64,000 nt of DNA from Jannaschia donghaensis (GCF_001403795.1 NZ_CXSU01000005.1:465597-529596), one strand, 5' to 3'. Counted from the stretch's first letter, positions 33,196 to 42,206 are shown. The notes: generated by a model not told the origin, from the sequence alone. Translations and numbers: made by a program.

Positions 33196-34380
33196 ATGCT
33201 AAGCGCCCTGACCCCGCAGGCCCCCGACAAGATCCTGGCGCTGATGGCGGCCTTCCGCGAAGACCCCCGCGAGGCCAAGATCGACCTGGGCGTCGGCGTC
33301 TATAAGGATGCGACCGGCCTGACCCCGGTGATGCGCGCCGTGAAGACGGCGGAGCGGCAGTTGGTCGAGGCGCAGGACACCAAGGTCTATACCGGGTTGG
33401 CCGGCGATCCGGTCTTTGCCGACGCGCTGTCCCGTCTTGTGTTGGGCGACGCGTGGCCCGCGGATCGGCTGGCCTGCGTGGCGACGCCGGGCGGCACCAG
33501 CGCGATCCGGCAGGGATTGGAGCTGATCCGCATGGCGGCACCCGACGCGGCGCTGTGGTTGTCGATGCCGACCTGGCCGAACCACCCTGCGATCGCGAAC
33601 TATCTGGGCGTGCCCGTGCGCGAATACCGATATTTCGACGCAGAAACCGGGGGCGTCGATTTCGCCGCCATGATGGACGATCTGGGCCGCGCGGCCACGG
33701 GCGACGTGGTGATGCTGCACGGCTGCTGCCACAACCCGACCGGTGCCAACCTGACGCTGGACCAGTGGGATGCGGTGGCCGACCTGATCGTCGAAAGGGA
33801 TCTGCTTCCGTTCGTCGACATCGCGTACCAGGGCTTCGGGGATGGACTGGACGCCGATGCCGCCGGGTTGCGCGCGCTTGTGTCCAAGGTGCCCGAGGCG
33901 CTGATCGCCGCCAGTTGTTCCAAGAATTTCGGCATCTACCGCGAACGGACGGGTTTGTTGATGGCGATCGCCCCGTCGGCGAAGCGTCGTCAGGTGACGC
34001 AGGGCGCGATGGCGGCGCTCAACCGGCTGAACTTCTCCTTCCCGCCCGATCACGGGGCGCGCGTGGTCCAGATGATCCTGACCGACGATACGCTGCGCGC
34101 CGATTGGGCCGCGGAGTTGGAGGACGTACGCAAGGGGATGCTGTCCCTGCGCGAGGCATTGGCGACCGCCCTGCGGGCGCGGACGGGATCGGACCGCTTC
34201 GGTTTTCTGGCGGCCCATCGCGGTATGTTCTCTCTGCTGGGGGCCACGCCCGAGCAGGTAGAGGTCATGCGACGCGATCACGGCGTCTACATGGTCGGGG
34301 ACAGTCGAATGAACATCGCCGGGCTGAATGCGGCGACCGTGCCGATACTGGCCGATGCCATCGTCGCGGCCGGGGTCTGA
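33196..34380 (+). CDS. Aromatic/aspartate-type aminotransferase
   Basis: A 394-residue class I aminotransferase of the TyrB/AspC branch. The PLP lysine is Lys243 in ASCSKNFGIYRERTG, the phosphate-binding PGGTSAI lies at 98-104, and HNPTGANLT at 179-187. The opening MLSALTPQAPDKILALMAAF and LGVGVYKD are typical of aromatic amino-acid aminotransferases. It follows sseA by 4 bp. Members of this family also accept cysteine or cysteine sulfinate, so either aromatic or sulfur amino-acid transamination is possible. Confidence 0.92.
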   Translation: MLSALTPQAPDKILALMAAFREDPREAKIDLGVGVYKDATGLTPVMRAVKTAERQLVEAQDTKVYTGLAGDPVFADALSRLVLGDAWPADRLACVATPGGTSAIRQGLELIRMAAPDAALWLSMPTWPNHPAIANYLGVPVREYRYFDAETGGVDFAAMMDDLGRAATGDVVMLHGCCHNPTGANLTLDQWDAVADLIVERDLLPFVDIAYQGFGDGLDADAAGLRALVSKVPEALIAASCSKNFGIYRERTGLLMAIAPSAKRRQVTQGAMAALNRLNFSFPPDHGARVVQMILTDDTLRADWAAELEDVRKGMLSLREALATALRARTGSDRFGFLAAHRGMFSLLGATPEQVEVMRRDHGVYMVGDSRMNIAGLNAATVPILADAIVAAGV

Positions 34381-34402
34381 CCGGGCGGCGGGCCGGTCCG
34401 TC

Positions 34403-34825
34403 GTGGACAGTCGTGATGCGAAAGACGGTCGGCCACGGCTGACGGGTCTGGACCACCTTGTCCTGACAGTTGCCGACCCCGAGGCGACGGCGACGTTCTA
34501 TGCCCATGTGTTGGGGACGGGGCGCGAAACCTTTCGCCCTGCCGACGGGTCGACGCGGCTGGCGCTGACGTTCGGGGATCAGAAGATCAACCTGCACCGC
34601 GCCGGGGCGGAGTGGGAGCCGAAGGCGGCGCATCCCGGTCCCGGTACGGCGGATCTGTGTTTTCTGACCGACGTGCCGCTGGCGATCTGGCAGGCGCATC
34701 TGGCCGCGCAAGGCGTCGCGGTCGAGGAGGGGCCGGTCGCACGCACCGGCGCGACCGGGCCGATCACGTCGATCTACCTGCGCGACCCGGACGGAAACCT
34801 GATCGAAGTCTCGATCCGTGATTGA
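34403..34825 (+). CDS. VOC-superfamily (glyoxalase-like) protein
   Basis: A 140-residue protein of the vicinal-oxygen-chelate fold: paired beta-alpha-beta-beta-beta modules start at LTGLDHLVLTVADPEATATF and end with YLRDPDGNLIEVS. Metal ligands are probably the His of LDHLVL and the Glu of NLIEVS. It could be a dioxygenase, glyoxalase or isomerase-type enzyme; the substrate cannot be told. The start is taken as GTG at 34403. It lies 22 bp after the aminotransferase and overlaps the next gene by 8 bp. Confidence 0.82.
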   Translation: MDSRDAKDGRPRLTGLDHLVLTVADPEATATFYAHVLGTGRETFRPADGSTRLALTFGDQKINLHRAGAEWEPKAAHPGPGTADLCFLTDVPLAIWQAHLAAQGVAVEEGPVARTGATGPITSIYLRDPDGNLIEVSIRD

Positions 34826-35552
34826 ACTTTTGCCGTCCCCCGGTGTCTGGGCGGCGTGCCTGATCGCGGTGGTAGTCGGGACGGCGGTGCAGCGCTTGGC
34901 GGGACAGGGGTTCGGGATGGTCGCGGCCCCGATGCTGGCGCTTCTGGCCCCTGATTATCTGCCCGGCACGGTGCTTCTGGTGGGGCTTTGCGTCGGGGCC
35001 GGGTCGTTTCTGTCGGATCGCAGCGCGGTCGTTCTGCGCGATCTGCCGCCGGGGTTTGCGGGCCGCGCGCTGGGGGCGGGCATCGCGGCCTGGATCGCGG
35101 CGCGGGTCGTCGGCACCGCGGCTCTGCCGCTGGTGACGGGCCTGCTGGTGTGGCTTGCGGTCGGGCTGACGCTGCTGGGCCTGCGCCTGCCCCTGACCGG
35201 GCCCACGCTGTTCGCGGCGGGGACGGTCGCGGGCGTGATGGGCACCCTGACGGGGATCGGCGCGCCGCCCATGGCCATCGTCTATTCAGATGTGGAGGCG
35301 CGACGGTCAGCGGCGACCCAGAACGTATTCTTCGCGTTCGGGATGGCGGTGTCGATCACGGCCCTTCTGGTGGCGGGCGTGATCGGCCTTCGACATCTGG
35401 CCTTCGCGGCGGTGCTGGCCCCGGCGGTTCCTGTCACGCTGTGGGCGGTGCGGCCGTTCGCGGCGCGCGTTGCCAAGCGGTCGATCCGGCCCTGGGCGCT
35501 GGGCCTTGCGGGCACGGCGGCGGGCGTCCTGATCGTTCGCAGCCTGATCTGA
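34818..35552 (+). CDS. TauE/SafE-type anion exporter
   Basis: A 244-residue integral membrane protein with about eight hydrophobic segments in two halves. Each half begins with the TauE/SafE glycine pattern (RLAGQGFGMVAAPMLALLAP; GVMGTLTGIGAPPMAIVY). Family members export sulfite, sulfoacetate or related organic anions. Start is GTG at 34818 inside the end of the VOC gene, so the two are translationally coupled. Its place between sulfur and amino-acid enzymes suggests removal of a sulfur-containing or organic-acid product; this is inferred. Confidence 0.86.
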   Translation: MIELLPSPGVWAACLIAVVVGTAVQRLAGQGFGMVAAPMLALLAPDYLPGTVLLVGLCVGAGSFLSDRSAVVLRDLPPGFAGRALGAGIAAWIAARVVGTAALPLVTGLLVWLAVGLTLLGLRLPLTGPTLFAAGTVAGVMGTLTGIGAPPMAIVYSDVEARRSAATQNVFFAFGMAVSITALLVAGVIGLRHLAFAAVLAPAVPVTLWAVRPFAARVAKRSIRPWALGLAGTAAGVLIVRSLI

Positions 35553-35688
35553 GCCATCGCCCGGGTCCGGGGGGTGTCGACTGCCACAGGATGCCGCCTT
35601 CGGCCCGGCGGGGCCCGGGGGCGGTGGACATTCGCAGGTCTTTCCGTTTCGACTGCCCGCAAGACTGCGTTCCGGAGAGGTGAGCACG

Positions 35689-37326
35689 ATGCGACATGGT
35701 GGCCGGATCCTGGCGGATCAACTTCGCATCCAGGGTGTCGAGCGTGTCTTCTCGGTTCCCGGCGAGAGTTTTCTTGCTGCACTCGATGGGTTGCACGACG
35801 CGGGCATCCGCAACGTCGTCTGCCGGCAGGAGGGCGGCGCCGCGATGATGGCCGAAGCGACGGCCAAGCTGACTGGCACGCCGGGGGTCGTCTTCGTCAC
35901 GCGCGGTCCGGGGGCCACGAACGCCAGCGCGGGACTGCACATCGCGATGCAGGATTCGACGCCGGTGGTGTGTTTCGTCGGCCAGATCGCGCGCGGCCAC
36001 CGCGATCGGGAGGCCTTTCAGGAAGTGGATTACCGAGCTTTGTTCGGCGGGCTGGTGAAATGGGTGGCTGAGGTCGATGCGACCGACCGCCTGCCCGAAT
36101 ACATCGCCCGCGCGTTTTCCGTGGCGCAATCGGGCCGACCGGGGCCGGTGGTGCTGGCATTGCCCGAAGATATGCTGTCGGACGTCGCCGACGTGCCGGA
36201 TCGGGCGGCAGTCGTGGTGCCGGTGCCTGCGGTGCCCGATCTGGACGCGGTGGTGGGGCGGCTGCGCGAGGCGGAGCGCCCCCTGATCGTCGTCGGCGGG
36301 TCGCAGTGGTCGCCGGCGGCGTCGGACGCGCTGAAGACATGGGCGGAGCGTCATGGTCTGCCGGTGGCGGTGGCGTTTCGGCGGCAGGACCGGATCGACA
36401 ACGCCTCGCCCAGCTATGTCGGCGACCTGAACGTCGGACCGAACCCTAAACTGATGGCGCGGCTGAAAGCGGCGGACCTGATCGTGGCGCTGGGCACCCG
36501 GCTCGGCGACATCGCCACCGGCGGATACGACGTGCTGGACCCGGTGCGGGACGCGCCGAATGTGATACATGTCCATCCCGACGCGGACGAGTTGAACCGC
36601 GTCTGGAGCGCGTCGCTGCCCATCGTGGGGCGGGCCCCGGATGTGGTGGTGGCACTCGCGGCGGACGACACCGCCCTGCCGGGCTGGCACGAGGGGACGG
36701 CACAGGCGCGGGCGGAGTACGAGGCGTGGCTTGCGCCCAAGCAGACGCCCGGCGCTGTGAAGATGGAGCAAGTCATCGCCCATCTGGACGCGGTATTGCC
36801 CCACGATGCGATCCTGACGAATGGGGCAGGCAACTATGCCGCGTTCCTGCATCGATACTACCGCTGGCGGCAGTATGGCACGCAACTGGCCCCGACCTCC
36901 GGTTCTATGGGCTATGGATTTCCAGCCGCCATCGCGGCGTCGATCCATCGACCCGACGTGCCGGTGATCTGCCTGGCCGGCGACGGGTGTTTCCAGATGA
37001 CCTGCAACGAGGCGTCGACGGCGGTGCAGCACGGCGCGACACCCGTCGTGATCGTCGCCAACAACGGACGCTACGGGACCATCCGCATGCATCAGGAGCG
37101 GCATTACCCCGGCCGCGTGTCGGGCACCGACCTGGTCAATCCCGACTTCGCCGCCTTCGCGCGGGCCTATGGCGGGCAGGGCTGGACGGTAGAGACGCAG
37201 GACGACTTCGCCCCCGCGCTGGAGGCGGCCCTGGCCTGCGGCACCTTGGCGATCATCGAATTGAAATTGGACCCCGACATGCTGACGCCAGGCGCGTCGT
37301 TGTCGGACATGGAGGCGGCGCGATGA
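35689..37326 (+). CDS. Thiamine-diphosphate-dependent enzyme (acetolactate synthase-like)
   Basis: A 545-residue three-domain ThDP enzyme. The catalytic Glu48 (CRQEGGAAMMAEA) is in the N-terminal PYR domain, the middle domain has DLIVALGTRLGD, and the C-terminal PP domain has the cofactor motif from GDGCFQMTCNEA (near residue 431) to NNGRYGTI. It is related to IlvB but no small subunit is present, so a 2-oxoacid decarboxylase or lyase is more likely than valine/leucine synthesis. The start at 35689 has GGAGAGG 8 bp upstream; a GTG at 35680 is in frame but overlaps that site. It overlaps the PLP decarboxylase gene by 4 bp (ATGA). Confidence 0.87.
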   Translation: MRHGGRILADQLRIQGVERVFSVPGESFLAALDGLHDAGIRNVVCRQEGGAAMMAEATAKLTGTPGVVFVTRGPGATNASAGLHIAMQDSTPVVCFVGQIARGHRDREAFQEVDYRALFGGLVKWVAEVDATDRLPEYIARAFSVAQSGRPGPVVLALPEDMLSDVADVPDRAAVVVPVPAVPDLDAVVGRLREAERPLIVVGGSQWSPAASDALKTWAERHGLPVAVAFRRQDRIDNASPSYVGDLNVGPNPKLMARLKAADLIVALGTRLGDIATGGYDVLDPVRDAPNVIHVHPDADELNRVWSASLPIVGRAPDVVVALAADDTALPGWHEGTAQARAEYEAWLAPKQTPGAVKMEQVIAHLDAVLPHDAILTNGAGNYAAFLHRYYRWRQYGTQLAPTSGSMGYGFPAAIAASIHRPDVPVICLAGDGCFQMTCNEASTAVQHGATPVVIVANNGRYGTIRMHQERHYPGRVSGTDLVNPDFAAFARAYGGQGWTVETQDDFAPALEAALACGTLAIIELKLDPDMLTPGASLSDMEAAR

Positions 37327-38723
37327 CCGAAGGACACCGTATTGACCCCGTCGATTGGGATGCCTTCGAGGCCGATCTGCATGACATCACACACCGCTGC
37401 GTCGAGCGGCTGCGCGCCGCCCGCGATACGCCGTGGATCGCCCCGCCCGCCGACATGGCCGACCGGGTCAAGATAACCGGAGCGGGTCAGGCGACCGGCC
37501 CGCTGTTCGACAGAGTATTCACGGATATCGTGCCCCATGCGACCGGCAACACGCATCCGCGGTTCTATGGCTGGGTCCACGGTACCGGGACCGCGACGGG
37601 CGTGGCCGCCGAAATGGTCGCCGCGACGATGAACGCCAATATGGGCGGGCGCGATCAGGGCGGGGCTTACGTCGAGCGTGCGGTGATCGACTGGCTGCAC
37701 GGGGTCGCGGGTTGGCCCGACGGGTCGGGGTTGATGACGTCTGGCACGTCGCAGGCAACGATCCTTGCCCTGTCCTGCGCGCGGATGCGGGCCTTTCCGC
37801 AGGTACGGGCCAAAGGATTAGCGGGATTGCCCGAGATGCGGGTGTATATCGCCAAGGGCGGGCACAGCTGCGTCAAGAAGGCGTTGGAGGTCATGGGCCA
37901 CGGGGCCGACGCGACCCATCAGGTCGCGGCCCCGAACGGGGTGATGGATGTCGAGGCGCTGCGCGCAGCCATCGCGCAGGACCGCGCCGCCGGGCTGCAC
38001 CCGCTTGTGGTGGTCGGCACGGTCGGGTCGGTGAACCTGGGCACCTACGATGATCTGAACGCGGTGGCCGACGTGGCGCGCGACGAAGATCTGTGGCTGC
38101 ATTGCGATGCGGCCTTCGGTTTCTGGTCGCGGCTGGCCGACGCGCCTTGGCGCGATCTGTCGGCGGGGATCGAACAGGCGGATTCCGTGGCGATGGATTT
38201 CCACAAATGGATGGCCGTGCCCTATGCCGCCGGGGCCGTCCTGATCCGGGACGAGGATCTGCACCTCAAGACGTTCCGTGAACGGCCCGAATATCTGGCG
38301 GCGGGCGGCGCGGGGCTGGCGGGCGGCGCGTGGTGGGCGACGGACTATGGGTTGGAGCTGTCGCGCGGGTTCACCGCGCTCAAGGTCTGGGCCACCGTCG
38401 AAGGGATCGGCACCAAAGCCCTGGGCGCGCAGATTACCGACAACTGCAAGCAGGCCGCCTATATGGGCGAGTTGGCGGAGGCATCCGATGTTCTGGACCT
38501 GGCCGCGCCGGTGGTGTCGAACCTTTGTGTGATCCGGCCCGCGCGTGGCAAGGCCACGGATCTTGCGGCCAGACTTCAGATCGACGGCGATGCGGTGTTT
38601 TCGACCACGATGGTGGAGGGGGTAAGCTGCCTGCGTGCCGCGATCGTCAATCACCGCACGACACGCGCCGATGTGGTCGCATCGGTTGCCGCGCTGGGAG
38701 CTGCGGTGCGGGCGGTGGATTAG
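37323..38723 (+). CDS. PLP-dependent group II amino-acid decarboxylase
   Basis: A 466-residue fold-type I decarboxylase (PF00282 type). The PLP lysine is Lys295 in MDFHKWMAVPY; the upstream aspartate that holds the pyridine nitrogen is in HCDAAFGFW; HPRFYGW and TSGTSQATI are typical of aromatic-L-amino-acid/sulfinoalanine decarboxylases. The substrate is not fixed by sequence: tyrosine/phenylalanine, or cysteine sulfinate/cysteate. The ATG overlaps the stop of the ThDP enzyme gene. A 13-bp hairpin follows the stop codon. Confidence 0.88.
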   Translation: MTEGHRIDPVDWDAFEADLHDITHRCVERLRAARDTPWIAPPADMADRVKITGAGQATGPLFDRVFTDIVPHATGNTHPRFYGWVHGTGTATGVAAEMVAATMNANMGGRDQGGAYVERAVIDWLHGVAGWPDGSGLMTSGTSQATILALSCARMRAFPQVRAKGLAGLPEMRVYIAKGGHSCVKKALEVMGHGADATHQVAAPNGVMDVEALRAAIAQDRAAGLHPLVVVGTVGSVNLGTYDDLNAVADVARDEDLWLHCDAAFGFWSRLADAPWRDLSAGIEQADSVAMDFHKWMAVPYAAGAVLIRDEDLHLKTFRERPEYLAAGGAGLAGGAWWATDYGLELSRGFTALKVWATVEGIGTKALGAQITDNCKQAAYMGELAEASDVLDLAAPVVSNLCVIRPARGKATDLAARLQIDGDAVFSTTMVEGVSCLRAAIVNHRTTRADVVASVAALGAAVRAVD

Positions 38724-38724
38724 T

Positions 38725-38762
38725 CCGAACGCGGCCCGGTTGGCAGAGAGGGCCGCGTTCGG
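38725..38762. terminator. Strong hairpin after the decarboxylase gene
   Basis: CCGAACGCGGCCC (38725-38737) and GGGCCGCGTTCGG (38750-38762) form a perfect 13-bp stem with a 12-base loop starting 1 bp after the stop codon. There is no T-run, so it may work with Rho or as an mRNA-protecting structure. It lies between convergent genes. Confidence 0.7.
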
Positions 38763-38821
38763 GTTCGGTCGCGGGAGGAGGCACACTCGACACCCCCGAC
38801 CAATCACAATGGTGTTCGGGA

Positions 38822-38965
38822 TCAGGCCTGTCGGGCGGCCGTCTGCTGCGCCGGTACCTGTTCGGGCAGAACCAGGGGCGCGGGACGACGGCGCGTCCAG
38901 GGCATCTGCACATCCGCATCGCGGGCGGCTTCGATGGTGCGATCCATCCAGGTCTGACGGGACAT
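38822..38965 (-). CDS. Small rhodobacteral-type protein, 47 residues
   Basis: A 47-residue frame opening MSRQTWMDRTIEAARDADVQ, then MPWTRRRPAP and a Pro/Gln-rich tail. GGAGG lies 5 bp before the ATG, the best Shine-Dalgarno in the neighbourhood, so I choose 38965 over in-frame starts further up. Small proteins with a similar MPWTRG-like core seem familiar from this group, but I cannot name a family. It is soluble and has no cysteine or metal motif. Confidence 0.6.
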   Translation of the reverse strand: MSRQTWMDRTIEAARDADVQMPWTRRRPAPLVLPEQVPAQQTAARQA

Positions 38966-39094
38966 GACGTCCTCCGGCATATCGTTGCGTTGGAACCGGT
39001 ATGCGGGGGACACGGGGCGGACGTTGGACCGCGCCTTGGTCTTTCGGCGGCGGGATTGTGTCAGAAATTGGGGTGCGGCGTTCGGTGCCCGGCC

Positions 39095-39859
39095 TCAGAG
39101 TCGGATCGCCGCGATCAGCCGTCCATAATCCGCCTCGCCCGCGTGGGTCGTGCGGCGGAAGGAATAGAAGCGGCCCGGGTCGAGATAGGTGCAATGCCCC
39201 GTCCATTCGGCCTGCGCACCCGTCCGGCGGATCCGCCAGAGACCGTAGCCGGGCAGATCGAACATGTAGCGGTCGGCCTCTCCGTTGGAAAAGAAGCGAC
39301 TCGCTTCGGGGTCGTCATTCAGGAAGGGCTCCGGAAAATCGACCCCGACTTCGTAGGATGCCTGACTGATCGACGGGCCGATGGCCGCGCGGATGTTTTT
39401 CGGGTCCGCACCCAACCCCTGCATCGCTTCGATCGTAGCCTCCAACACACCGCCAAGCGCGCCTTTCCAGCCCGCGTGCGCGGCGCCGATCACCCCCGCG
39501 TCTGGGTCGCTGAACAGCACGGGCTGACAATCCGCCGTCAGGATCGTCAGGACCTGCCCCGCCACATTTGTCACGAGTGCATCGGCTCGGCGCGGGTTGC
39601 CGTCGGGGTCGGTCACATCGCTGAGCGGGCCGTCGATGACGACCACATCGGCCGAATGGACCTGGTGCACGCCGTGCAGCGGGCCGCCCATCGCCTCGGC
39701 CACGCGGGCCCGGTTGAGTTCCACCGCCTCGGTCTGGTCCGACGATCCCAGGCCGCAGTTCAGCCCTTCGAATATGCCCGACGACGCGCCGCCCTTGCGG
39801 GTGAAGAACCCGTGGTGGACCGGTCCAAGCAAGTCCGAGGTCAGCGCTTCCAATGTCAT
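39095..39859 (-). CDS. pgeF: Peptidoglycan editing factor PgeF (laccase-domain, YfiH)
   Basis: A 254-residue member of the YfiH/DUF152 family, now known in E. coli as an amidase-like editor that removes mis-incorporated residues from peptidoglycan precursors. The zinc ligands are visible: His in HQVHSADV, Cys in LTADCQPVLF and His in GAAHAGWKGAL. HHGFFTRKGGASSGI is the typical start. The ATG overlaps the midA stop (ATGA), so it is the third gene of lgt-midA-pgeF. Confidence 0.93.
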   Translation of the reverse strand: MTLEALTSDLLGPVHHGFFTRKGGASSGIFEGLNCGLGSSDQTEAVELNRARVAEAMGGPLHGVHQVHSADVVVIDGPLSDVTDPDGNPRRADALVTNVAGQVLTILTADCQPVLFSDPDAGVIGAAHAGWKGALGGVLEATIEAMQGLGADPKNIRAAIGPSISQASYEVGVDFPEPFLNDDPEASRFFSNGEADRYMFDLPGYGLWRIRRTGAQAEWTGHCTYLDPGRFYSFRRTTHAGEADYGRLIAAIRL

Positions 39860-40917
39860 CCGTCGAATCCCGGTGGCAGGTCTGCCCCCGTCGGGACGAG
39901 GGCCATCGCCTTGAAAAGGTCGCCCATCTCGCCGGGGTGGGTCAAGCGGCGATGCGCGGCGATATGCGCGGCGAGCGTCGGTCCAGTCAGGTTGCGGGCC
40001 AGGGCCTGTGCGCGCGCGGTGATGCCCAGACGCTCCAGCAGGATACCCTGCGGCGTCATCGCGCTGTGGCGGGCGGGGTGTGCGGCCGCGGCGATGGCCT
40101 CGAAATCGACATGCGCGGTCAGGTCGGCCTGACCGGGGTTTGCCAGCGGATCTTCGGGCGCGTGGTCGCGCAGCGCCTGCAGGGTATCGCCCCGGCTGCG
40201 CCAGTGGCCATAGTCGACGAAGATCGCCGTGCCGCCACCAGACAGCCGCGCGGCGACCGATGCGATCACCCCGGCCAAGGCGGGACAGCGCTCGACCAGC
40301 GTGCCGTCGGGCACATCATGGTGCGCCAGCTCAGGCACCGGCATCGGCGGCGACAGGGCAAAGGTCAGCGCGCCGTCCCGGTCCGACACCAGCCGTTCGC
40401 GCCAGCCGCCCCCGTCGCGCACAAGCTGCCGGATCGGCAGCGCGTCGAGGAATTCGTTCGCCAGCAAAAACAGCGGCACATCGTCGGGCAGGGTGTCGAC
40501 GGTGTCGTGCCACGTGACCGCGCGGGGGGCGAGGGTCCGGGCCTGCGCAGTGCGCAACGGAGCGGAGGCTTCGACCAGATGCACCTGTGCCGCCGCGTCG
40601 AAGCCCGGCACCGCGCGGCCCGCCCGCAGGACGTCGGCCATCAACGTACCGCGCCCGGGGCCAAGTTCGGCCAGTGCAAAGCGGAGCGCGCAGCCCTGAT
40701 CGACCCAGGATTGAGCCAGGCACAGGCCCAGCATCTCTCCGAACATCTGACTGATTTCCGGTGCGGTGGTGAAATCACCCGCCGTCCCCAGCGGATCGCG
40801 GGTGGAATAATAGCCCAGCGTCGGATGCAGCAGGCAATCGGCCATGTAGTCAGCCACGGTCAGCGGCCCCGCCGCACGGATGCGGCCCAGCAGATGATCG
40901 CGCAGCGTTGCCGTCAC
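39856..40917 (-). CDS. MidA/NDUFAF7-type SAM-dependent methyltransferase
   Basis: A 353-residue COG1565 (DUF185) methyltransferase. DYMADCLLHPTLGYYS and AGDFTTAPEISQMFGEMLG are the family signatures; ELGPGRGTLMADVLR is the SAM-binding motif I. The eukaryotic relative NDUFAF7 methylates an arginine of complex I; the bacterial role is probably similar but unproven. Start is GTG at 40917, overlapping the lgt stop by 4 bp. It overlaps pgeF by 4 bp at its end. Confidence 0.92.
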   Translation of the reverse strand: MTATLRDHLLGRIRAAGPLTVADYMADCLLHPTLGYYSTRDPLGTAGDFTTAPEISQMFGEMLGLCLAQSWVDQGCALRFALAELGPGRGTLMADVLRAGRAVPGFDAAAQVHLVEASAPLRTAQARTLAPRAVTWHDTVDTLPDDVPLFLLANEFLDALPIRQLVRDGGGWRERLVSDRDGALTFALSPPMPVPELAHHDVPDGTLVERCPALAGVIASVAARLSGGGTAIFVDYGHWRSRGDTLQALRDHAPEDPLANPGQADLTAHVDFEAIAAAAHPARHSAMTPQGILLERLGITARAQALARNLTGPTLAAHIAAHRRLTHPGEMGDLFKAMALVPTGADLPPGFDG

Positions 40918-41807
40918 GTGCGCCGGAAACGCAGGGCGATGGCCAGCACCACAAGCCCGGCTGCGACCATCGGCAGCGACAGAAGCTGTCCCATGGTCAA
41001 GCCGAACTCCGGCCCGCCGACGACATGGCCCAGCGGATTGTCGGGCGTGATGTACTGCGCGTCGGCCTGGCGGAAGTATTCGACGAAGGTCCGCGCGGCC
41101 CCGTAGCCGATCAGAAACAGGCCGAAGACCAGACCGGGCGTCTTGAGCCCCCCGCGCAGTGCCACGATCCAGAGCACGACGAGCAGGATCAGACCTTCGA
41201 GGATCGCCTCGTAGAGTTGGCTCGGGTGACGGGCGCAGACCTCGCCCACGTTGGCGCAGGCCTGCGCGGCCCCGCCGGGAAACACGACGGCCCAGGGCGC
41301 GTCGGATGGGCGGCCCCACAACTCGGCGTTGATGAAGTTCGCAACGCGGCCCAGGCCCAGGCCCAGGGGCGTGCACAGGGCCGCGATATCGACGATGGCA
41401 GGTACCGATATGCCCTTGCGCCAGGCATAGATCGCAACGGCCAGCCCCGTGCCGATCGCGCCGCCATGAAACGACATGCCGCCGCCGCGCAGGTTCAGGA
41501 TCTGGATTGGATCGCCCAGGATGATTTCGGGCTGATAGAACAGGACATAGCCGATGCGCCCGCCCAGAACGATGCCCAGAACGACCCAGGTCATCACATC
41601 CTCGACCTGCGCACGGGTCATGGGGGCCGTTCCGCCGGGCCACAAACGCGGGTGCGACACCAGCCACCGGCCCATCGCCCAGCCGCCCAGGATGCCGACG
41701 ATATAGGCCATGGCGTACCATTTGACCGCAAAGCCGATCACCGGGATCGTGAACATGTCCGGCGACACATCGGGAAAGGGCAGCACGAGGGGGAGGGTGG
41801 CAATCAT
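40914..41807 (-). CDS. lgt: Prolipoprotein diacylglyceryl transferase (Lgt)
   Basis: A 297-residue seven-pass inner-membrane enzyme that attaches diacylglycerol to the lipobox cysteine of prelipoproteins. The family motifs are GGGMSFHGGAIG (with the essential His), GLGRVANFINAELWGRPS and HPSQLYEA. It leads the lgt-midA-pgeF operon. Start at MIATLPLVLPFP is preferred; the frame extends upstream to 41924 but crosses the divergent ubiK leader. It would process the lipoproteins at 31211 and 56441. Confidence 0.95.
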   Translation of the reverse strand: MIATLPLVLPFPDVSPDMFTIPVIGFAVKWYAMAYIVGILGGWAMGRWLVSHPRLWPGGTAPMTRAQVEDVMTWVVLGIVLGGRIGYVLFYQPEIILGDPIQILNLRGGGMSFHGGAIGTGLAVAIYAWRKGISVPAIVDIAALCTPLGLGLGRVANFINAELWGRPSDAPWAVVFPGGAAQACANVGEVCARHPSQLYEAILEGLILLVVLWIVALRGGLKTPGLVFGLFLIGYGAARTFVEYFRQADAQYITPDNPLGHVVGGPEFGLTMGQLLSLPMVAAGLVVLAIALRFRRT

Positions 41808-41901
41808 GGCGATGCAATGCCCGCCCCCCGCGACAAGATCAATCCTTGAGGACCGGGACCCGCGCCCCCATATGTCTGCAAACAACCCGGAGGCCAGACA
41901 C

Positions 41902-42168
41902 ATGCAGACCCGCAACCGCATCATGGACGATATCGGTCAACTGATGACCAACGCGATGGGCGTGGCCCAAGGGGCCCGCGAGGAGGCCGAGACGGCGATG
42001 AAATCACTTATGGATCGCTGGATGGCCGACCGCGATTTCGTCACCCGCGAGGAGTTCGACGCCGTGCGCGCCATGGCTCAGAAGGCCCGCGAGGAAAACG
42101 ACGCCCTCAAGGCCCGTCTGGATGCGATGGACGGTGGCGCGGCGAAGACGTCCGCACCCAAGGCGTAA
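41902..42168 (+). CDS. Ubiquinone biosynthesis accessory factor UbiK family (BMFP)
   Basis: An 88-residue helical protein of the UbiK/BMFP family (MQTRNRIMDDIGQLMTNAMG at the start, FVTREEFDAVRAMAQKAREE, then a coiled coil). UbiK assists the aerobic ubiquinone-synthesis complex and fuses membranes. GGAGG is 8 bp upstream of the ATG. It diverges from lgt and ends at a 11-bp hairpin shared with the convergent lyase gene. Confidence 0.9.
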   Translation: MQTRNRIMDDIGQLMTNAMGVAQGAREEAETAMKSLMDRWMADRDFVTREEFDAVRAMAQKAREENDALKARLDAMDGGAAKTSAPKA

Positions 42169-42175
42169 CGCAGCG

Positions 42176-42202
42176 ACGGTCGCGGAGCCGATCCGCGACC
42201 GT
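42176..42202. terminator. Bidirectional hairpin between ubiK-type and lyase genes
   Basis: ACGGTCGCGGA (42176-42186) pairs perfectly with TCCGCGACCGT (42192-42202) around GCCGA, 8 bp after one stop and 5 bp before the other. There is no long T-run on either side. Confidence 0.7.
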
Positions 42203-42206
42203 TCGG

